Origin: Burkholderia sp. Bp8992
GTDB taxonomy: Bacteria; Pseudomonadota; Gammaproteobacteria; Burkholderiales; Burkholderiaceae
Assembly (NCBI RefSeq): GCF_003853705.1
Contig: NZ_QTQI01000032.1
Span: 22,339-86,338, forward strand
DNA length: 64,000 bases
Direction of reading: 5' to 3'
Part shown: one piece after another, positions 26,805 to 35,547 of the stretch
Numbering within the stretch: the stretch's first letter is position 1
Layout: every line of letters starts with the position of its first letter
Notes under the pieces: generated by a model
What the model was told of the DNA's origin: nothing
Database searches by the model: none
What the model saw: only the letters and a program-made list of their open reading frames with translations
Program-made: the position numbers and the translations under genes

Positions 26805-28019
26805 TCATGCGAGCCAGGGCGCGAATTCGTAATACGGTACCGAGTCGCCGCGCGCGATGGCTCGCCCGGCCGGCAACCGCGCGAGCCCGCTCGCCTGCAC
26901 GAGCGACTGCAGCGTGCCGGCGCCTTGCTGGCGCAGCGTATCGAGCACGGGCGCGCCATCGGCACCGACGGTGCAGCGCACCCGCACGAAGCGTTCGCGC
27001 TGCGCATCGGGCTCGAAGCCGGTGTCGATCGGCAGCGACGGCACGACCGGCAGGCACGCGTCGCGACCCTGCAGGCGGCGGATCAGCGGCGCGACGAACA
27101 GCGCGAACGCCGTCATCGCGGCGCCCGGATTGCCGGGCAGCAGCACCACGGGCCGCGTGTCGAGCCGCGCGAGCGCAACCGGCTTGCCCGGCTTCATCCG
27201 CACGCCGGTGACGATGAACGATGCATCGAGCGCGGTCAGCACGGGGCGCAGCAGGTCCTTGTCGCCGACCGATGCACCGCCGACGCAGATCACCAGGTCG
27301 CAACCCGCGTGCAGGTCGCGCAGCGCACGATCGACGGCCGCCGCCGTGTCGGCCGCATGCACGCACATCGCGACACCGGCACCGGTTCCGGACACCAGCG
27401 CGGCGAGCATCGGCGCATTGCTGTTGTAGATCTGCTGCGGTGCACGCGGCTGGCCGCATGCGACGAGCTCGTCGCCGGTCGTCAGGATGCCGACGCGCAG
27501 CGCCGAGCGCACATCGATGCGCGCGAAACCTTGCGCGGCGGCCACGCCGACGTGCATCGCGCCCATCCGCACGCCGGCCGGCACGAGCAGGTCGCCGGCG
27601 CGTACTTCCTCGCCGCGACGGCGGATGTGCGATCCGCTGCGCTGCGGCGCGTCGAACGTGACGCGGCCGTCCTGTTCATGGGCATGCTCCTGCATCACGA
27701 CGGTATCCGCGCCGGGCGGAATCAGGCTGCCGGTAAAGATCCGGGCGGCCGTGCGCGGGGCCAGCGGCGCCGGCATGTCGCCTGCATAGCAGTGTTGCGC
27801 GACGCGCAGCGGTTCGCCCTGCGAGAGATCCGCGTGACGCACGGCATAGCCGTCCATCGCGCTCTGGTCGGCCGGCGGCTGGTCGAGCACGGCGGTCAGC
27901 GGCGCGGCCAGCACGTGGCCGGCTGCTGCGGCGACCGGCAGGGAAGCGGTGGCGGCAAGCGGCGCAAACGCGCCGGCGAATTGCTGCTGCGCGGTATCGA
28001 AATCGAACAGGTGTTTCAT
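26805..28019 (-). CDS. moeA: Molybdopterin molybdenumtransferase MoeA
   Basis: 404 aa, the standard MoeA length. Active-site signatures are intact: QSAMDGYAV (about 52), ARIFTGSLIPPGADTVVMQE (about 93-112), GILTTGDELV, CVGGASVGDKD, MKPGKPVA and LLPGNPGAAM. It inserts molybdate into adenylylated molybdopterin. Its ATG overlaps the fdhD stop by 4 bases (ATGA, 28016-28019), so translation is coupled. It is the intact counterpart to the eroded MoeA-like domain at 10.2-12.2 kb. Confidence 0.95.
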   Translation of the reverse strand: MKHLFDFDTAQQQFAGAFAPLAATASLPVAAAAGHVLAAPLTAVLDQPPADQSAMDGYAVRHADLSQGEPLRVAQHCYAGDMPAPLAPRTAARIFTGSLIPPGADTVVMQEHAHEQDGRVTFDAPQRSGSHIRRRGEEVRAGDLLVPAGVRMGAMHVGVAAAQGFARIDVRSALRVGILTTGDELVACGQPRAPQQIYNSNAPMLAALVSGTGAGVAMCVHAADTAAAVDRALRDLHAGCDLVICVGGASVGDKDLLRPVLTALDASFIVTGVRMKPGKPVALARLDTRPVVLLPGNPGAAMTAFALFVAPLIRRLQGRDACLPVVPSLPIDTGFEPDAQRERFVRVRCTVGADGAPVLDTLRQQGAGTLQSLVQASGLARLPAGRAIARGDSVPYYEFAPWLA

Positions 28020-28888
28020 GACGAGCGGGCCGGGTGCGCGGGCGCAAGCGCCGGTTGGTCGGGGTGAACGGCGGCCGGCGACACATATTCGACGAACCCG
28101 TCGTTGCGGCAGAAGCCGAGCAGCCGCACGCCGGCTTCGCGGGCGACGTCGATCGCCAGCGACGTCGGCGCCGAGATCGTCGCGATCATCGGGATGCCGA
28201 CCCGCGCGGCCTTGCGCACCAGTTCGTAGCTCGCGCGGCTCGACAGGAACACGAAGCCCGCACGCAGGTCGGCGCGGCGCCGCGCGAGATGCCCGATCAG
28301 CTTGTCGAGTGCGTTGTGGCGGCCGACGTCCTCGAACACGTCGAGCACGGCGCCGTCGCGGTCGCACCACGCGGCCGCGTGGATGCCGCCCGTCTCGCGC
28401 ATCAGCGTCTGGCGGGCCGGCAGCGCGCGCGCGGCATGGGCAATCGCGTCGGCGCCGATGCCGGCCGCCGCGCCGGCGGCCGCGATGCGCGGCGGGTGCA
28501 GGTCGAGCTGCGCGATGCTTTCGATCCCGCAGACGCCGCAGCCGGTGCGGCCGGCCAGCGCGCGCCGGTGCGCCTTTAGCGCCGTGAACGCCTGTTGCGA
28601 CACGGTGAGCCGCACTTCGGCGCTGCCGGGCCGGCATTCGCTTTCGATGTCGAATACGTCAGATGCACGCTCGACGATGCCTTCGCTCAGCGCGAAGCCG
28701 AGGCCGAACGCGTCGAGGTCGATCGGCGTCGCCATCATGACCGTGTGCGAGATGCCGTTGAACACGAGTGCAACCGGCGTTTCGTCGACGACGCGATCGA
28801 CGGTGTCGCGCGCTTCGCCGGCGCGATGGCGCGTCACGTGGCACGCGGTGCTGCCGGTCGGATCGTCGACGCGGGTGCAGGACTCCAT
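28016..28888 (-). CDS. fdhD: Formate dehydrogenase sulfurtransferase FdhD
   Basis: 290 aa. It transfers sulfur from IscS to the Mo-bis-MGD cofactor, required for formate dehydrogenase activity. Visible motifs are the sulfur-carrying CxxC in TGCGVCGIES (about residues 115-124), ETGGIHAAAW, FEDVGRHNALDKLIG and SSRASYELVRKAARVGIPMI. It is the first gene of the fdhD-moeA pair. A YdeP/FdhF-type molybdoenzyme at 52.5-54.8 kb in this window is a plausible client. Confidence 0.95.
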   Translation of the reverse strand: MESCTRVDDPTGSTACHVTRHRAGEARDTVDRVVDETPVALVFNGISHTVMMATPIDLDAFGLGFALSEGIVERASDVFDIESECRPGSAEVRLTVSQQAFTALKAHRRALAGRTGCGVCGIESIAQLDLHPPRIAAAGAAAGIGADAIAHAARALPARQTLMRETGGIHAAAWCDRDGAVLDVFEDVGRHNALDKLIGHLARRRADLRAGFVFLSSRASYELVRKAARVGIPMIATISAPTSLAIDVAREAGVRLLGFCRNDGFVEYVSPAAVHPDQPALAPAHPARSS

Positions 28889-29295
28889 GCGGTTTTTCTC
28901 CAGGCGGATCGGCCGGCGCGTACGCCGGACGACGGGAATCGATGCTGCCGGGCGGGTGCCGGGGGCGGCGCACTACCGCCACGGGCAGGCGTTGCATAAC
29001 ATGTTAAGTGGAGTGAACAGCGCGCCGCAGGCACAGCGCCGCGACGCGGAAAGCAGTACAGCTGACCACCCCGCAGGCACGAAATGTGTTTTCCGTGCAC
29101 ACATCTTCGGCGACGGGAGCAGCACAGTTTCAGCGCGCGTTCGAGTGATTGCGAGTATCGTTGCAAACGCGATATCGTCATTCACGCTTCGATGCCATGC
29201 GAGTGACTGTTTGTGTTCGCATGTGTTGTCGCCAAGCCGTCGCGCGATTTCCTGCTTCGGGCGTACGTCCTCACAACCACGAGCAAATTACGGTC
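28889..29295. other. Intergenic region upstream of cydAB and fdhD
   Basis: 407 bases between divergent operons. I looked for an FNR/ANR-type box (TTGAT-N4-ATCAA) and saw none. A TGTGT...ACACA inverted repeat surrounds about 29087-29103. The last 150 bases are less GC-rich and probably contain the cydAB promoter. No gene is supported here. Confidence 0.4.
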
Positions 29296-30696
29296 ATGGA
29301 AATCTTCGATGCGTTCCATCTCGCCCGGTTGCAATTCGCATTCACGGTGTCGTTCCACATCGTGTTTCCCGCGATCAGCATCGGCATGGCGAGCTTCCTG
29401 GCGGTCCTGGAGTGGCGCTATCTCGTCACCGGCGACGCCGCCTACAAATCCATGTTCCAGTTCTGGTCGAAGATCTTCGCGATCGGCTTCGGGATGGGGG
29501 TGGTCTCCGGCGTCGTGATGGCGTACGAGTTCGGCACCAACTGGGCCGGCTTCTCGCGCGTCGCGGGCAACATCACCGGGCCGCTGCTGACGTATGAAGT
29601 CCTGACGGCGTTCTTCCTCGAGGCCGGCTTCCTCGGCGTGATGCTGTTCGGCTGGCAGCGCGTCAGCCCGCGGGCGCACTTCTTCGCGACGCTGATGGTT
29701 GCGGTCGGCACGCTGATCTCGACGTTCTGGATCCTCGCGTCGAACAGCTTCATGCAGACGCCGCAGGGCTACAAGATCGAGAACGGCCTCGTCGTACCGG
29801 TCGACTGGTTCAAGATCGTCTTCAATCCGTCGTTCCCGTACCGCCTCGTCCACATGACGATCGCGGCGTTCATCGTCGCAGGCTTCATCGTCGCCGCGTG
29901 CGGCGCCTGGCACCTGCTGAAGGGGCGCCGCGACGAGCCGGTGAAGCGCAGCTTCTCGATGGCGCTGTGGATGCTGCTGGTGCTCGCGCCGATCCAGATC
30001 GTCGTCGGCGACGCGCACGGGCTGAACACGCGCGAATACCAGCCGGCGAAGATTGCGGCGATCGAGGGGTTGTGGGAAACCGAGAAGGGCGGCACCGCGC
30101 TGAACCTCTTCGGGCTGCCCGACATGCAGGCCGAAACCACGCGCTATGCGATCCAGGTGCCGCACCTCGGCAGCCTGATCCTCACGCACAGCTGGGACGG
30201 CGAGATTCGCGGGCTGAAGGAATTCCCGCCGCAGGATCGCCCGTATTCGCCGATCATCTTCTGGACGTTCCGGATCATGGCCGGCCTCGGGATGCTGATG
30301 CTGCTGACCGCGCTGCTCGGGCTGCTGCTGAGAAAGGGCGGACGCCTCTATGAAACGCGCTGGTTCCAGTGGTTCGTGGTCTGCATGGGGCCGTCCGGCA
30401 TCGTCGCGCTGCTCGCCGGCTGGATCACGACCGAGGTCGGGCGGCAGCCGTGGACCGTCTACGGCGTGCTGCGCACCATCGATTCGGTCGCGCCGCTCAG
30501 TGCGCAACAGGTCGGCGTGTCGCTGCTGATCTTCGTGGTCGTCTATTTCCTGGTGTTCGGGACGGGTATCTACTACATGATGAAACTGATGAGGCGCGGG
30601 CCGGCTGCCCAGGCCGGGTACATCGAGCTGCACCGGCATCCGGGGCTGCGCAAGAGCGCGCTGTCCACGCCGCTGAACGTCACCGAAGCGGAGTAA
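29296..30696 (+). CDS. cydA: Cytochrome bd quinol oxidase subunit I, CIO type
   Basis: 466 aa integral membrane protein with nine predicted helices. Heme-ligand regions are present: His19 region FTVSFHIVFPAISIG, the second His in the RLVHMTIAAF segment, and the conserved GWITTEVGRQPW late in the protein. The quinol (Q) loop after GDAHGLNTREYQPAKIAAIEG is short, as in cyanide-insensitive CioA oxidases. It reduces oxygen to water with quinol electrons without pumping protons. The ATG at 29296 is chosen because the first helix starts there. cydB follows 3 bases after the stop. Confidence 0.94.
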   Translation: MEIFDAFHLARLQFAFTVSFHIVFPAISIGMASFLAVLEWRYLVTGDAAYKSMFQFWSKIFAIGFGMGVVSGVVMAYEFGTNWAGFSRVAGNITGPLLTYEVLTAFFLEAGFLGVMLFGWQRVSPRAHFFATLMVAVGTLISTFWILASNSFMQTPQGYKIENGLVVPVDWFKIVFNPSFPYRLVHMTIAAFIVAGFIVAACGAWHLLKGRRDEPVKRSFSMALWMLLVLAPIQIVVGDAHGLNTREYQPAKIAAIEGLWETEKGGTALNLFGLPDMQAETTRYAIQVPHLGSLILTHSWDGEIRGLKEFPPQDRPYSPIIFWTFRIMAGLGMLMLLTALLGLLLRKGGRLYETRWFQWFVVCMGPSGIVALLAGWITTEVGRQPWTVYGVLRTIDSVAPLSAQQVGVSLLIFVVVYFLVFGTGIYYMMKLMRRGPAAQAGYIELHRHPGLRKSALSTPLNVTEAE

Positions 30697-30699
30697 GCC

Positions 30700-31707
30700 A
30701 TGCACATCGATCTTCCTGTCGTATGGGCCGCGATCATCGGCCTCGGCGTATTCATCTACGTGATGCTGGACGGCTTCGATCTCGGTATCGGCCTGTTGTT
30801 TCCGTTCTTCGACGCGAAAGCCGAGCGCCAGGTGATGCTCGACACCGTCGCACCGGTGTGGGACGGCAACGAGACGTTCCTCGTGCTCGGCGGCGCGGGC
30901 CTCTATGGCGCGTTCCCGGTCGTGTATTCGACGCTGCTGCCCGCGAACTACCTGCCGCTGGTGCTGATGCTGGTCGGACTGATCTTCCGCGGCGCGGCGT
31001 TCGAGCTGCGCGCCAAGGCTACCCGCACGCAACACATGTGGGATCTCGCGTTCATCGGCGGCTCCGCGCTCGCGGCGTTCTGCCAGGGGATCGTGCTCGG
31101 TTCGCTGCTGCAGGGCATCAAGATCGAGAACAACCAGTTCGCGGGCGGCCCGTTCGACTGGCTGTCGCCGTTCAGCCTGCTCTGCGGGATCGGCGTGCTC
31201 GTCACGTATGCGACGCTCGGCTGCGGCTGGCTGATCCTGAAGGTCGATGGCGAACTGCAGCGCAAGATGCGGCTGCTGATGAAGCCGCTCGCGGGCGTGC
31301 TGCTCGCCGTGATGGGTGTCGTGAGCCTGTGGACCGTGATCGGGCTGCCGGCCGTCGCGCACCGCTGGTTCGGCAGCGGCAACCTCGGCTGGTTCCTGCC
31401 GGTGCCGATCCTCGTCGTCGCATGCGTGTGGGGCATCTTCCACTCGGTGAAGCGCACGCACGAAGCCACGCCGTTCCTGCTGACGCTCGCGCTCGTGTTC
31501 CTCGGCTATACGGGGCTCGTGATCAGCATCTGGCCGAACATCGTGCCGCCTTCGCTGACGATCTGGGATGCATCGTCGAGCCATTCGAGCCAGCTGTTCG
31601 CGCTCGTCGGCACCGTGATCGTGCTGCCGATCATCCTCGTGTACAACGCGATGCAGTACCGCGTGTTCCGCGGCAAGGTGCGCGAGGGCGACATCGGCTA
31701 TCACTGA
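30700..31707 (+). CDS. cydB: Cytochrome bd quinol oxidase subunit II
   Basis: 335 aa, eight predicted membrane helices. The family N-terminus is clear (GVFIYVMLDGFDLGIGLLFPF, then APVWDGNETFLVLGGAGLYGAFP). It forms the heterodimer with CydA. Its ribosome site GCGGAG lies in the last codons of cydA, so expression is coupled. I looked for a small CydX- or DUF2474-type third subunit after the stop and did not find one. Confidence 0.94.
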   Translation: MHIDLPVVWAAIIGLGVFIYVMLDGFDLGIGLLFPFFDAKAERQVMLDTVAPVWDGNETFLVLGGAGLYGAFPVVYSTLLPANYLPLVLMLVGLIFRGAAFELRAKATRTQHMWDLAFIGGSALAAFCQGIVLGSLLQGIKIENNQFAGGPFDWLSPFSLLCGIGVLVTYATLGCGWLILKVDGELQRKMRLLMKPLAGVLLAVMGVVSLWTVIGLPAVAHRWFGSGNLGWFLPVPILVVACVWGIFHSVKRTHEATPFLLTLALVFLGYTGLVISIWPNIVPPSLTIWDASSSHSSQLFALVGTVIVLPIILVYNAMQYRVFRGKVREGDIGYH

Positions 31708-31774
31708 GCGGCATGCGAAGTGACGGGGCGCGGCGTGCGCGTATCATCACGCACAGCGCGGCGCCCGGCACGGC

Positions 31775-31822
31775 ACCCGATGCGAAAGCGGCCCGCCACG
31801 CGCGGGCCGCTGCGCATCGGGT
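31775..31822 (+). terminator. Large hairpin after cydB
   Basis: Two nested perfect stems: ACCCGATGCG (31775-31784) with CGCATCGGGT (31813-31822), and inside them AGCGGCCCGC (31787-31796) with GCGGGCCGCT (31802-31811). It sits 68 bases after the cydB stop and before the next gene. No T-run follows, so it may be a non-canonical terminator or an mRNA 3'-end stabiliser. Confidence 0.5.
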
Positions 31823-31873
31823 GCGGGCGCAACGGGTTGCGTTGCGTATTCCTTTGGCAGTCGAGAAAACACC

Positions 31874-32794
31874 ATGATCGTCAGACCACGACAAAACTGG
31901 CTCAGGATGCTGTTCGTATGGAACGGCTCCGTGCTGCAATCGATCATTCCGCAGCTCGTGTTCATGGCGATCGTCAGCACGCTGGCGGTCTTCACGAACG
32001 GGCGCATCTTCGGCGAGAAGATTCCGCTCAACACCGCGCCGTTCACGCTGTTCGGGCTCGCGCTCGCGATCTTCCTCGGGTTTCGCAACAACGCGAGCTT
32101 CGAGCGCTTCAAGGAGGCGCGGCACCTGTGGGGCAACCTGCTGATTGCGGCGCGCGCGGTGACGTCGCAACTGCATCGCTACCTGCCCGACAGCGTGAGC
32201 GACGCCGAGCGCAACCGGCTCGCCGATCTGCTGATCGCGCTCGCGTATGCGCTGAAGCACCAGCTGCGCCATACCGATCCGACCGAAGACCTGCTGCGCA
32301 TTCTCGGCGCGGAGCGCACGGCCGCGCTCGGCGGCAAATGCTACAAGCCGGTCGCGATCCTCGACGAACTGCGCGGCGGCATCGTCCGTGCGCTGGGCCG
32401 AGCGCACGGCAGCGACGCGACCTGCTGGATGTTCGAGACGCAGCTCGACGAGCTCGGCAAGTCGGTCGGGGGTTGCGAGCGCATCCTGTCGACGCCGATC
32501 CCGTTTTCATACAGCGTGCTGCTCCATCGCACCGTGTATGCGTATTGCGTGCTGCTGCCGTTCGGGCTCGTCGACTCGACGGAGTTCTTCACGCCGCTGA
32601 TCTGCGTGTTCATCTCGTACACGCTGATCGCGCTCGAGGCGATCGCGAACGAAGTGGCCGAGCCGTTCGGCCTCGCGCCGAATGCGCTCGCGCTCAATGC
32701 GATGACGCGCACGATCGAGCGGTCGGTGCTCGAACTCGGCGATCGGCCGATGCCGGAGGAGTTCGCGCCGGCGTCGACGTATCAGATCACGTAG
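31874..32794 (+). CDS. Bestrophin-like (UPF0187) membrane channel
   Basis: 306 aa. Family features are the N-terminal MIVRPRQNWLRMLFVWNGSVLQSIIPQL, the AIFLGFRNNASFERFKEARHLWGNL segment (about 57-82) and PIPFSYSVLLHRTVYAYCVLLPFGL (about 205-230). Four membrane helices are expected. Bacterial bestrophin homologues form pentameric ion channels in the inner membrane. It lies 166 bases after cydB, behind the large hairpin, and is probably a separate transcript. Confidence 0.88.
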   Translation: MIVRPRQNWLRMLFVWNGSVLQSIIPQLVFMAIVSTLAVFTNGRIFGEKIPLNTAPFTLFGLALAIFLGFRNNASFERFKEARHLWGNLLIAARAVTSQLHRYLPDSVSDAERNRLADLLIALAYALKHQLRHTDPTEDLLRILGAERTAALGGKCYKPVAILDELRGGIVRALGRAHGSDATCWMFETQLDELGKSVGGCERILSTPIPFSYSVLLHRTVYAYCVLLPFGLVDSTEFFTPLICVFISYTLIALEAIANEVAEPFGLAPNALALNAMTRTIERSVLELGDRPMPEEFAPASTYQIT

Positions 32795-32887
32795 GGCGCC
32801 GGTTCGGTAGTGTAGTCGCCGGTAAGGTTGATCGGTCGGATCGGGAGAGGTTGTGTAGACTCGGGCTCGTTCAATGGAGCCCACACC

Positions 32888-33295
32888 ATGCAACTGCTTG
32901 ATCACGTGTCGATCGGCGTGCCGGATATCGACCAGGCACGCCCCTTCTACGATGCCGTCATGACCGCGCTGGGCGCGACCAAGGTCTATGACCGGGCCAC
33001 CGCGCTCGGTTATGGCGAACGCTGCAGCGCGAACGACCCTGCATCGACCTTCCTCGCGGTGTATCTGGATCCCGCCGAAATCGGGACGAACAAGCGGCAC
33101 TGGTGTTTCAAGGCCGCTTCCCGCGAGCAGGTGCATGCGTTTTTCGAGGCCGGCCTGTCTACGGGCGGCCGGTCCAACGGCGACCCCGGCTTGCGGCCGC
33201 ACTACCACGGCGATTACTACGCGGCGTTTCTCGTCGATCCGGCCGGCAACCAGGTCGAGGCCGTGTGTCACGCAGCGGTGGCGGAGCACGAGTAG
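32888..33295 (+). CDS. VOC (glyoxalase/bleomycin resistance-like) family protein
   Basis: 135 aa, one vicinal-oxygen-chelate domain. The start MQLLDHVSIGVPDIDQARPFYDAVMTALGA with its metal-binding His, and the terminal FLVDPAGNQVEAVCH with Glu, are typical. Substrate unknown. The ATG at 32888 is chosen because the domain begins there. It is convergent with the DUF1493 gene. Confidence 0.87.
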   Translation: MQLLDHVSIGVPDIDQARPFYDAVMTALGATKVYDRATALGYGERCSANDPASTFLAVYLDPAEIGTNKRHWCFKAASREQVHAFFEAGLSTGGRSNGDPGLRPHYHGDYYAAFLVDPAGNQVEAVCHAAVAEHE

Positions 33296-33323
33296 CCGTA
33301 ACGGTGGTGAGGTCCGGCGGTCG

Positions 33324-33674
33324 TTAGTTTTCGACTGCTTCGGAGTCCCACGTCCCGAGGGATATCGCTTTGCTCAGCATGCCGACGGTCAATGCATGTC
33401 GCTGGAACGTATGGGGTTTTCCGAGCAGGTATTTTCGCAAGACGTGATATAGCAGCCCCTCGCCCTCCATCAGGAAGTAACGCCCAAAATCGTAGTCTCC
33501 TCGGTCGACGCCGAATCGGTCGAAAAAGCGTTCCATGAAGATGTCGGCGTCGTCCCCGGTCTGTCCCAGGTCGTCCGAGATCGAGGTGCGCTCCGTAATG
33601 CGGTGCTTGTCCGAGGCAGCGGCTTCCTTGCGAACGAACGCTTCCAGCGCTTCCCAATTGTGTCGGTCGTCCAT
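33324..33674 (-). CDS. DUF1493-family protein
   Basis: 116 aa, acidic and soluble. The DUF1493 pattern is visible: SISDDLGQTGDDADIFMERFF (about 32-52), then DYDFGRYFLMEGEG (about 60-73). The first part resembles an acyl-carrier-protein-like helix bundle but lacks a clear Asp-Ser-Leu phosphopantetheine site. Its ATG overlaps the stop of the upstream STM2901-like gene in a TAATG arrangement, so the pair is translationally coupled. Function unknown. Confidence 0.78.
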   Translation of the reverse strand: MDDRHNWEALEAFVRKEAAASDKHRITERTSISDDLGQTGDDADIFMERFFDRFGVDRGDYDFGRYFLMEGEGLLYHVLRKYLLGKPHTFQRHALTVGMLSKAISLGTWDSEAVEN

Positions 33675-34102
33675 TAGAGAATCCTGTCCTCTGGTTTCAC
33701 AATCCGGTTGTACTGGTAAACGGTGTTCCGGACAATATGGAATACATCCGTCCCAAGTACCACCCATCCGACACCCGGTATGGTTCGTCCGACGAACACT
33801 GCCAGTCGATGGGTCAGGATTACCCGCAATCTCTTGATGCTTTTCAGCGTAACGGTCGGCAATACCTTGCGCTTGAATTCATACCGAAATATCGACCTCG
33901 ACATGACCGATGCGACGGACGTGCCGCGGGTCGTGCCGGCCGGCTTGGCTCGGGTTGGAAGAATGGGAAGACCCGACAGTATCAGAACAACCGCTTCGAC
34001 ATCGTCGATGCCGATCTGCTTGCAGGTTTCGTCTGCGGCAATCAGGAAGAACAACTCGATCGGAGTCAGGTCTGGTTCGTTCCGGTAGTGGTAAGTATTC
34101 AC
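33674..34102 (-). CDS. STM2901-like family protein
   Basis: 142 aa from a GTG start at 34102 preceded by GAGGG; the upstream frame to 34147 lacks support. The family pattern is recognisable: TPIELFFLIAADETCKQIGIDDVEAVV, ILSGLPILPTRAKPAGTTRGTSVAS, then a hydrophobic VFVGRTIPGVGWVVLGTDVFHIV segment near the C-terminus that may insert into a membrane, and YNRIVKPEDRIL. In other bacteria such genes accompany DUF1493 genes, as here. Function unknown. Confidence 0.72.
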   Translation of the reverse strand: MNTYHYRNEPDLTPIELFFLIAADETCKQIGIDDVEAVVLILSGLPILPTRAKPAGTTRGTSVASVMSRSIFRYEFKRKVLPTVTLKSIKRLRVILTHRLAVFVGRTIPGVGWVVLGTDVFHIVRNTVYQYNRIVKPEDRIL

Positions 34103-34450
34103 GCGGTGCCCTCGGGATGCCGGCGACACAGGCCGCATTCGCTGCACGTCCCGTTCGCCGTCGTTGTCGTTGGCGGGCTACGTTAGCGAAGTGGTCTTTG
34201 CGGGGCAATATCGGAGGGAGGCCGGCTGCTGCGGTGGCGCTGACGAGCGATTCACGCAAAAACGACACGAAGGCCGTTGCTCGCCGTGTGGTGACGGAAG
34301 AGCGGCACGGGACGCTCGCGCGGACGATCATTTTCTTCGTTGTGATGCCGGGGACGGAAGGTTGTCGAATTGTTGCCGATTACGCTCCACGTCGACGTTC
34401 ATGTCGAGCGTGCATTGTGTGGTGGATCCAATGCAAGTCGCCGTCGCCGC
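34103..34450. other. Intergenic region between STM2901-like gene and trpS remnant
   Basis: I see no gene. The right end contains TGCATTG (34411-34417) and CAATGCA (34429-34435), an inverted repeat. It matches in position and surrounding bases the hairpin found just downstream of intact trpS at 50071-50101, so it belongs to the duplicated trpS 3' segment. Confidence 0.45.
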
Positions 34451-34640
34451 TCAATCGAAATACGTGAACCCCATCGCACTCTTCACGGCCACGAGCGTCG
34501 CGCTTGCCACTTCCCGTGCATGCAACGTGCCGCGCTTCGCGATCGCCTTAACTTCGGCCTCGTCGGCCTTGCCCCGGCGGCGGCGCGCGCGGACCGGCCC
34601 GATCAGCGCACGCTTGACGACGCGGTCGCTGGCCGCCGAG
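34451..34640 (-). pseudogene. trpS 3'-end fragment (left boundary of catabolic island)
   Basis: The minus strand here reads [20 protein letters not shown] and EVASATLVAVKSAMGFTYFD and then a stop. This is clearly the C-terminus of tryptophanyl-tRNA synthetase: intact trpS ends [20 protein letters not shown] and [15 protein letters not shown]. Upstream, SDRVVKRALIGPVRARRR matches another part of trpS but lacks about nine intervening residues. The last 110 bases are about 86% identical to 50114-50223. It has no start and no synthetase core. With intact trpS at 50.1 kb in the same orientation, it brackets the island. Confidence 0.82.
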
Positions 34641-34690
34641 CCCCTGCCCGGAATCGACGAGACGGATCTGACGAGGAGTGGCCGAACGCA

Positions 34691-35467
34691 TCAATCCCGA
34701 TACGACGGCTCCTCGACGTCCAGGATGCGCTTCATCTCGTCGAAATGCGCGATCGAGAAGTCACGGAATCCTTCCCAGTCACGCGCGGTCTTCTCGGCCA
34801 CTTCGTCGGACAGCACATTGATCGGCTTGCCGGTCGCGTACGCGTTGACGAGGATCCGGCACGCGCGTTCGAGCGTGTACATGTCGTCGAACGCCTCGCC
34901 GACTGTCGGCGCGGTCACCAGTACGCCGTGATTGCCCATCAGCAAACGGGACTTGTCCTTGAGCAGCGACACGAGGCGGGCGCCTTCGTCTTCGGTATCC
35001 GCCATTCCCGAGAATGCGGTGTCCAGCGCGACACGATTGAAATAACGGGCGGTGTTCTGTTCGATGGGCAGGATGGTCGGATCGGACAACGTCGAGATCG
35101 CAGTGACATGGACGGGGTGCAGGTGCATGGCGACGCGCACATGCGGCAGTTGCTGGTGCAACTGGCCATGGATCGCCCATGCGGTCGGATCGACGCTGCC
35201 GTTTTCGAGGCTCGAACGATCGTCGGCGTCCAGCAGAACCAGGTCGCTCGCGCGGATCCGCGAGAAGTGCATCCATTTGGGGTTCATCAGGAAGTGACGG
35301 CCGTCGTCGGAAACGGCGACGCTGAAGTGGTTCGCGACCGCTTCATGCATGTCGAGGCGGGCGAAGCAGCGGAAAGCGGCGGCGAGATCGGTGCGAAGCT
35401 GGGTTTCGTTCATGTCGAGGTGCGTGAGCGGAAGCGTGGGAAACGGGGGCGCCGGCCGCAGGTTCAT
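34691..35467 (-). CDS. Class II aldolase/adducin-family protein
   Basis: 258 aa. Zn-binding class II aldolase features are present: ANHFSVAVSDD, MNPKWMHFSRI, HLHPVHVTAIS with two metal-ligand histidines (about 120-122), and the later GNHGVLVTAPTVGEAFDDMYTLE with a third. The family includes fuculose-1-phosphate aldolase, ribulose-5-phosphate epimerase and various decarboxylases, so the reaction here is undefined. It is the last gene of the island, 80 bases after the GlnQ-like ATPase gene. ATG at 35413 is an alternative start. Confidence 0.85.
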   Translation of the reverse strand: MNLRPAPPFPTLPLTHLDMNETQLRTDLAAAFRCFARLDMHEAVANHFSVAVSDDGRHFLMNPKWMHFSRIRASDLVLLDADDRSSLENGSVDPTAWAIHGQLHQQLPHVRVAMHLHPVHVTAISTLSDPTILPIEQNTARYFNRVALDTAFSGMADTEDEGARLVSLLKDKSRLLMGNHGVLVTAPTVGEAFDDMYTLERACRILVNAYATGKPINVLSDEVAEKTARDWEGFRDFSIAHFDEMKRILDVEEPSYRD

Positions 35468-35547
35468 GGTTGGCCGCAGGGATTTGTCGAAAGGGTTCGA
35501 CCAGTCGGGCGGCCGAGCGCCGGCCACGCCGCGATGCATCGACCCGC

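Noticed and set aside
29182-31704. 840-residue open frame on the minus strand opposite cydAB
   Set aside because: It mirrors the codons of two well-supported membrane genes and has an Arg/His/Gln/Asp-rich composition typical of antisense shadow frames in GC-rich DNA.
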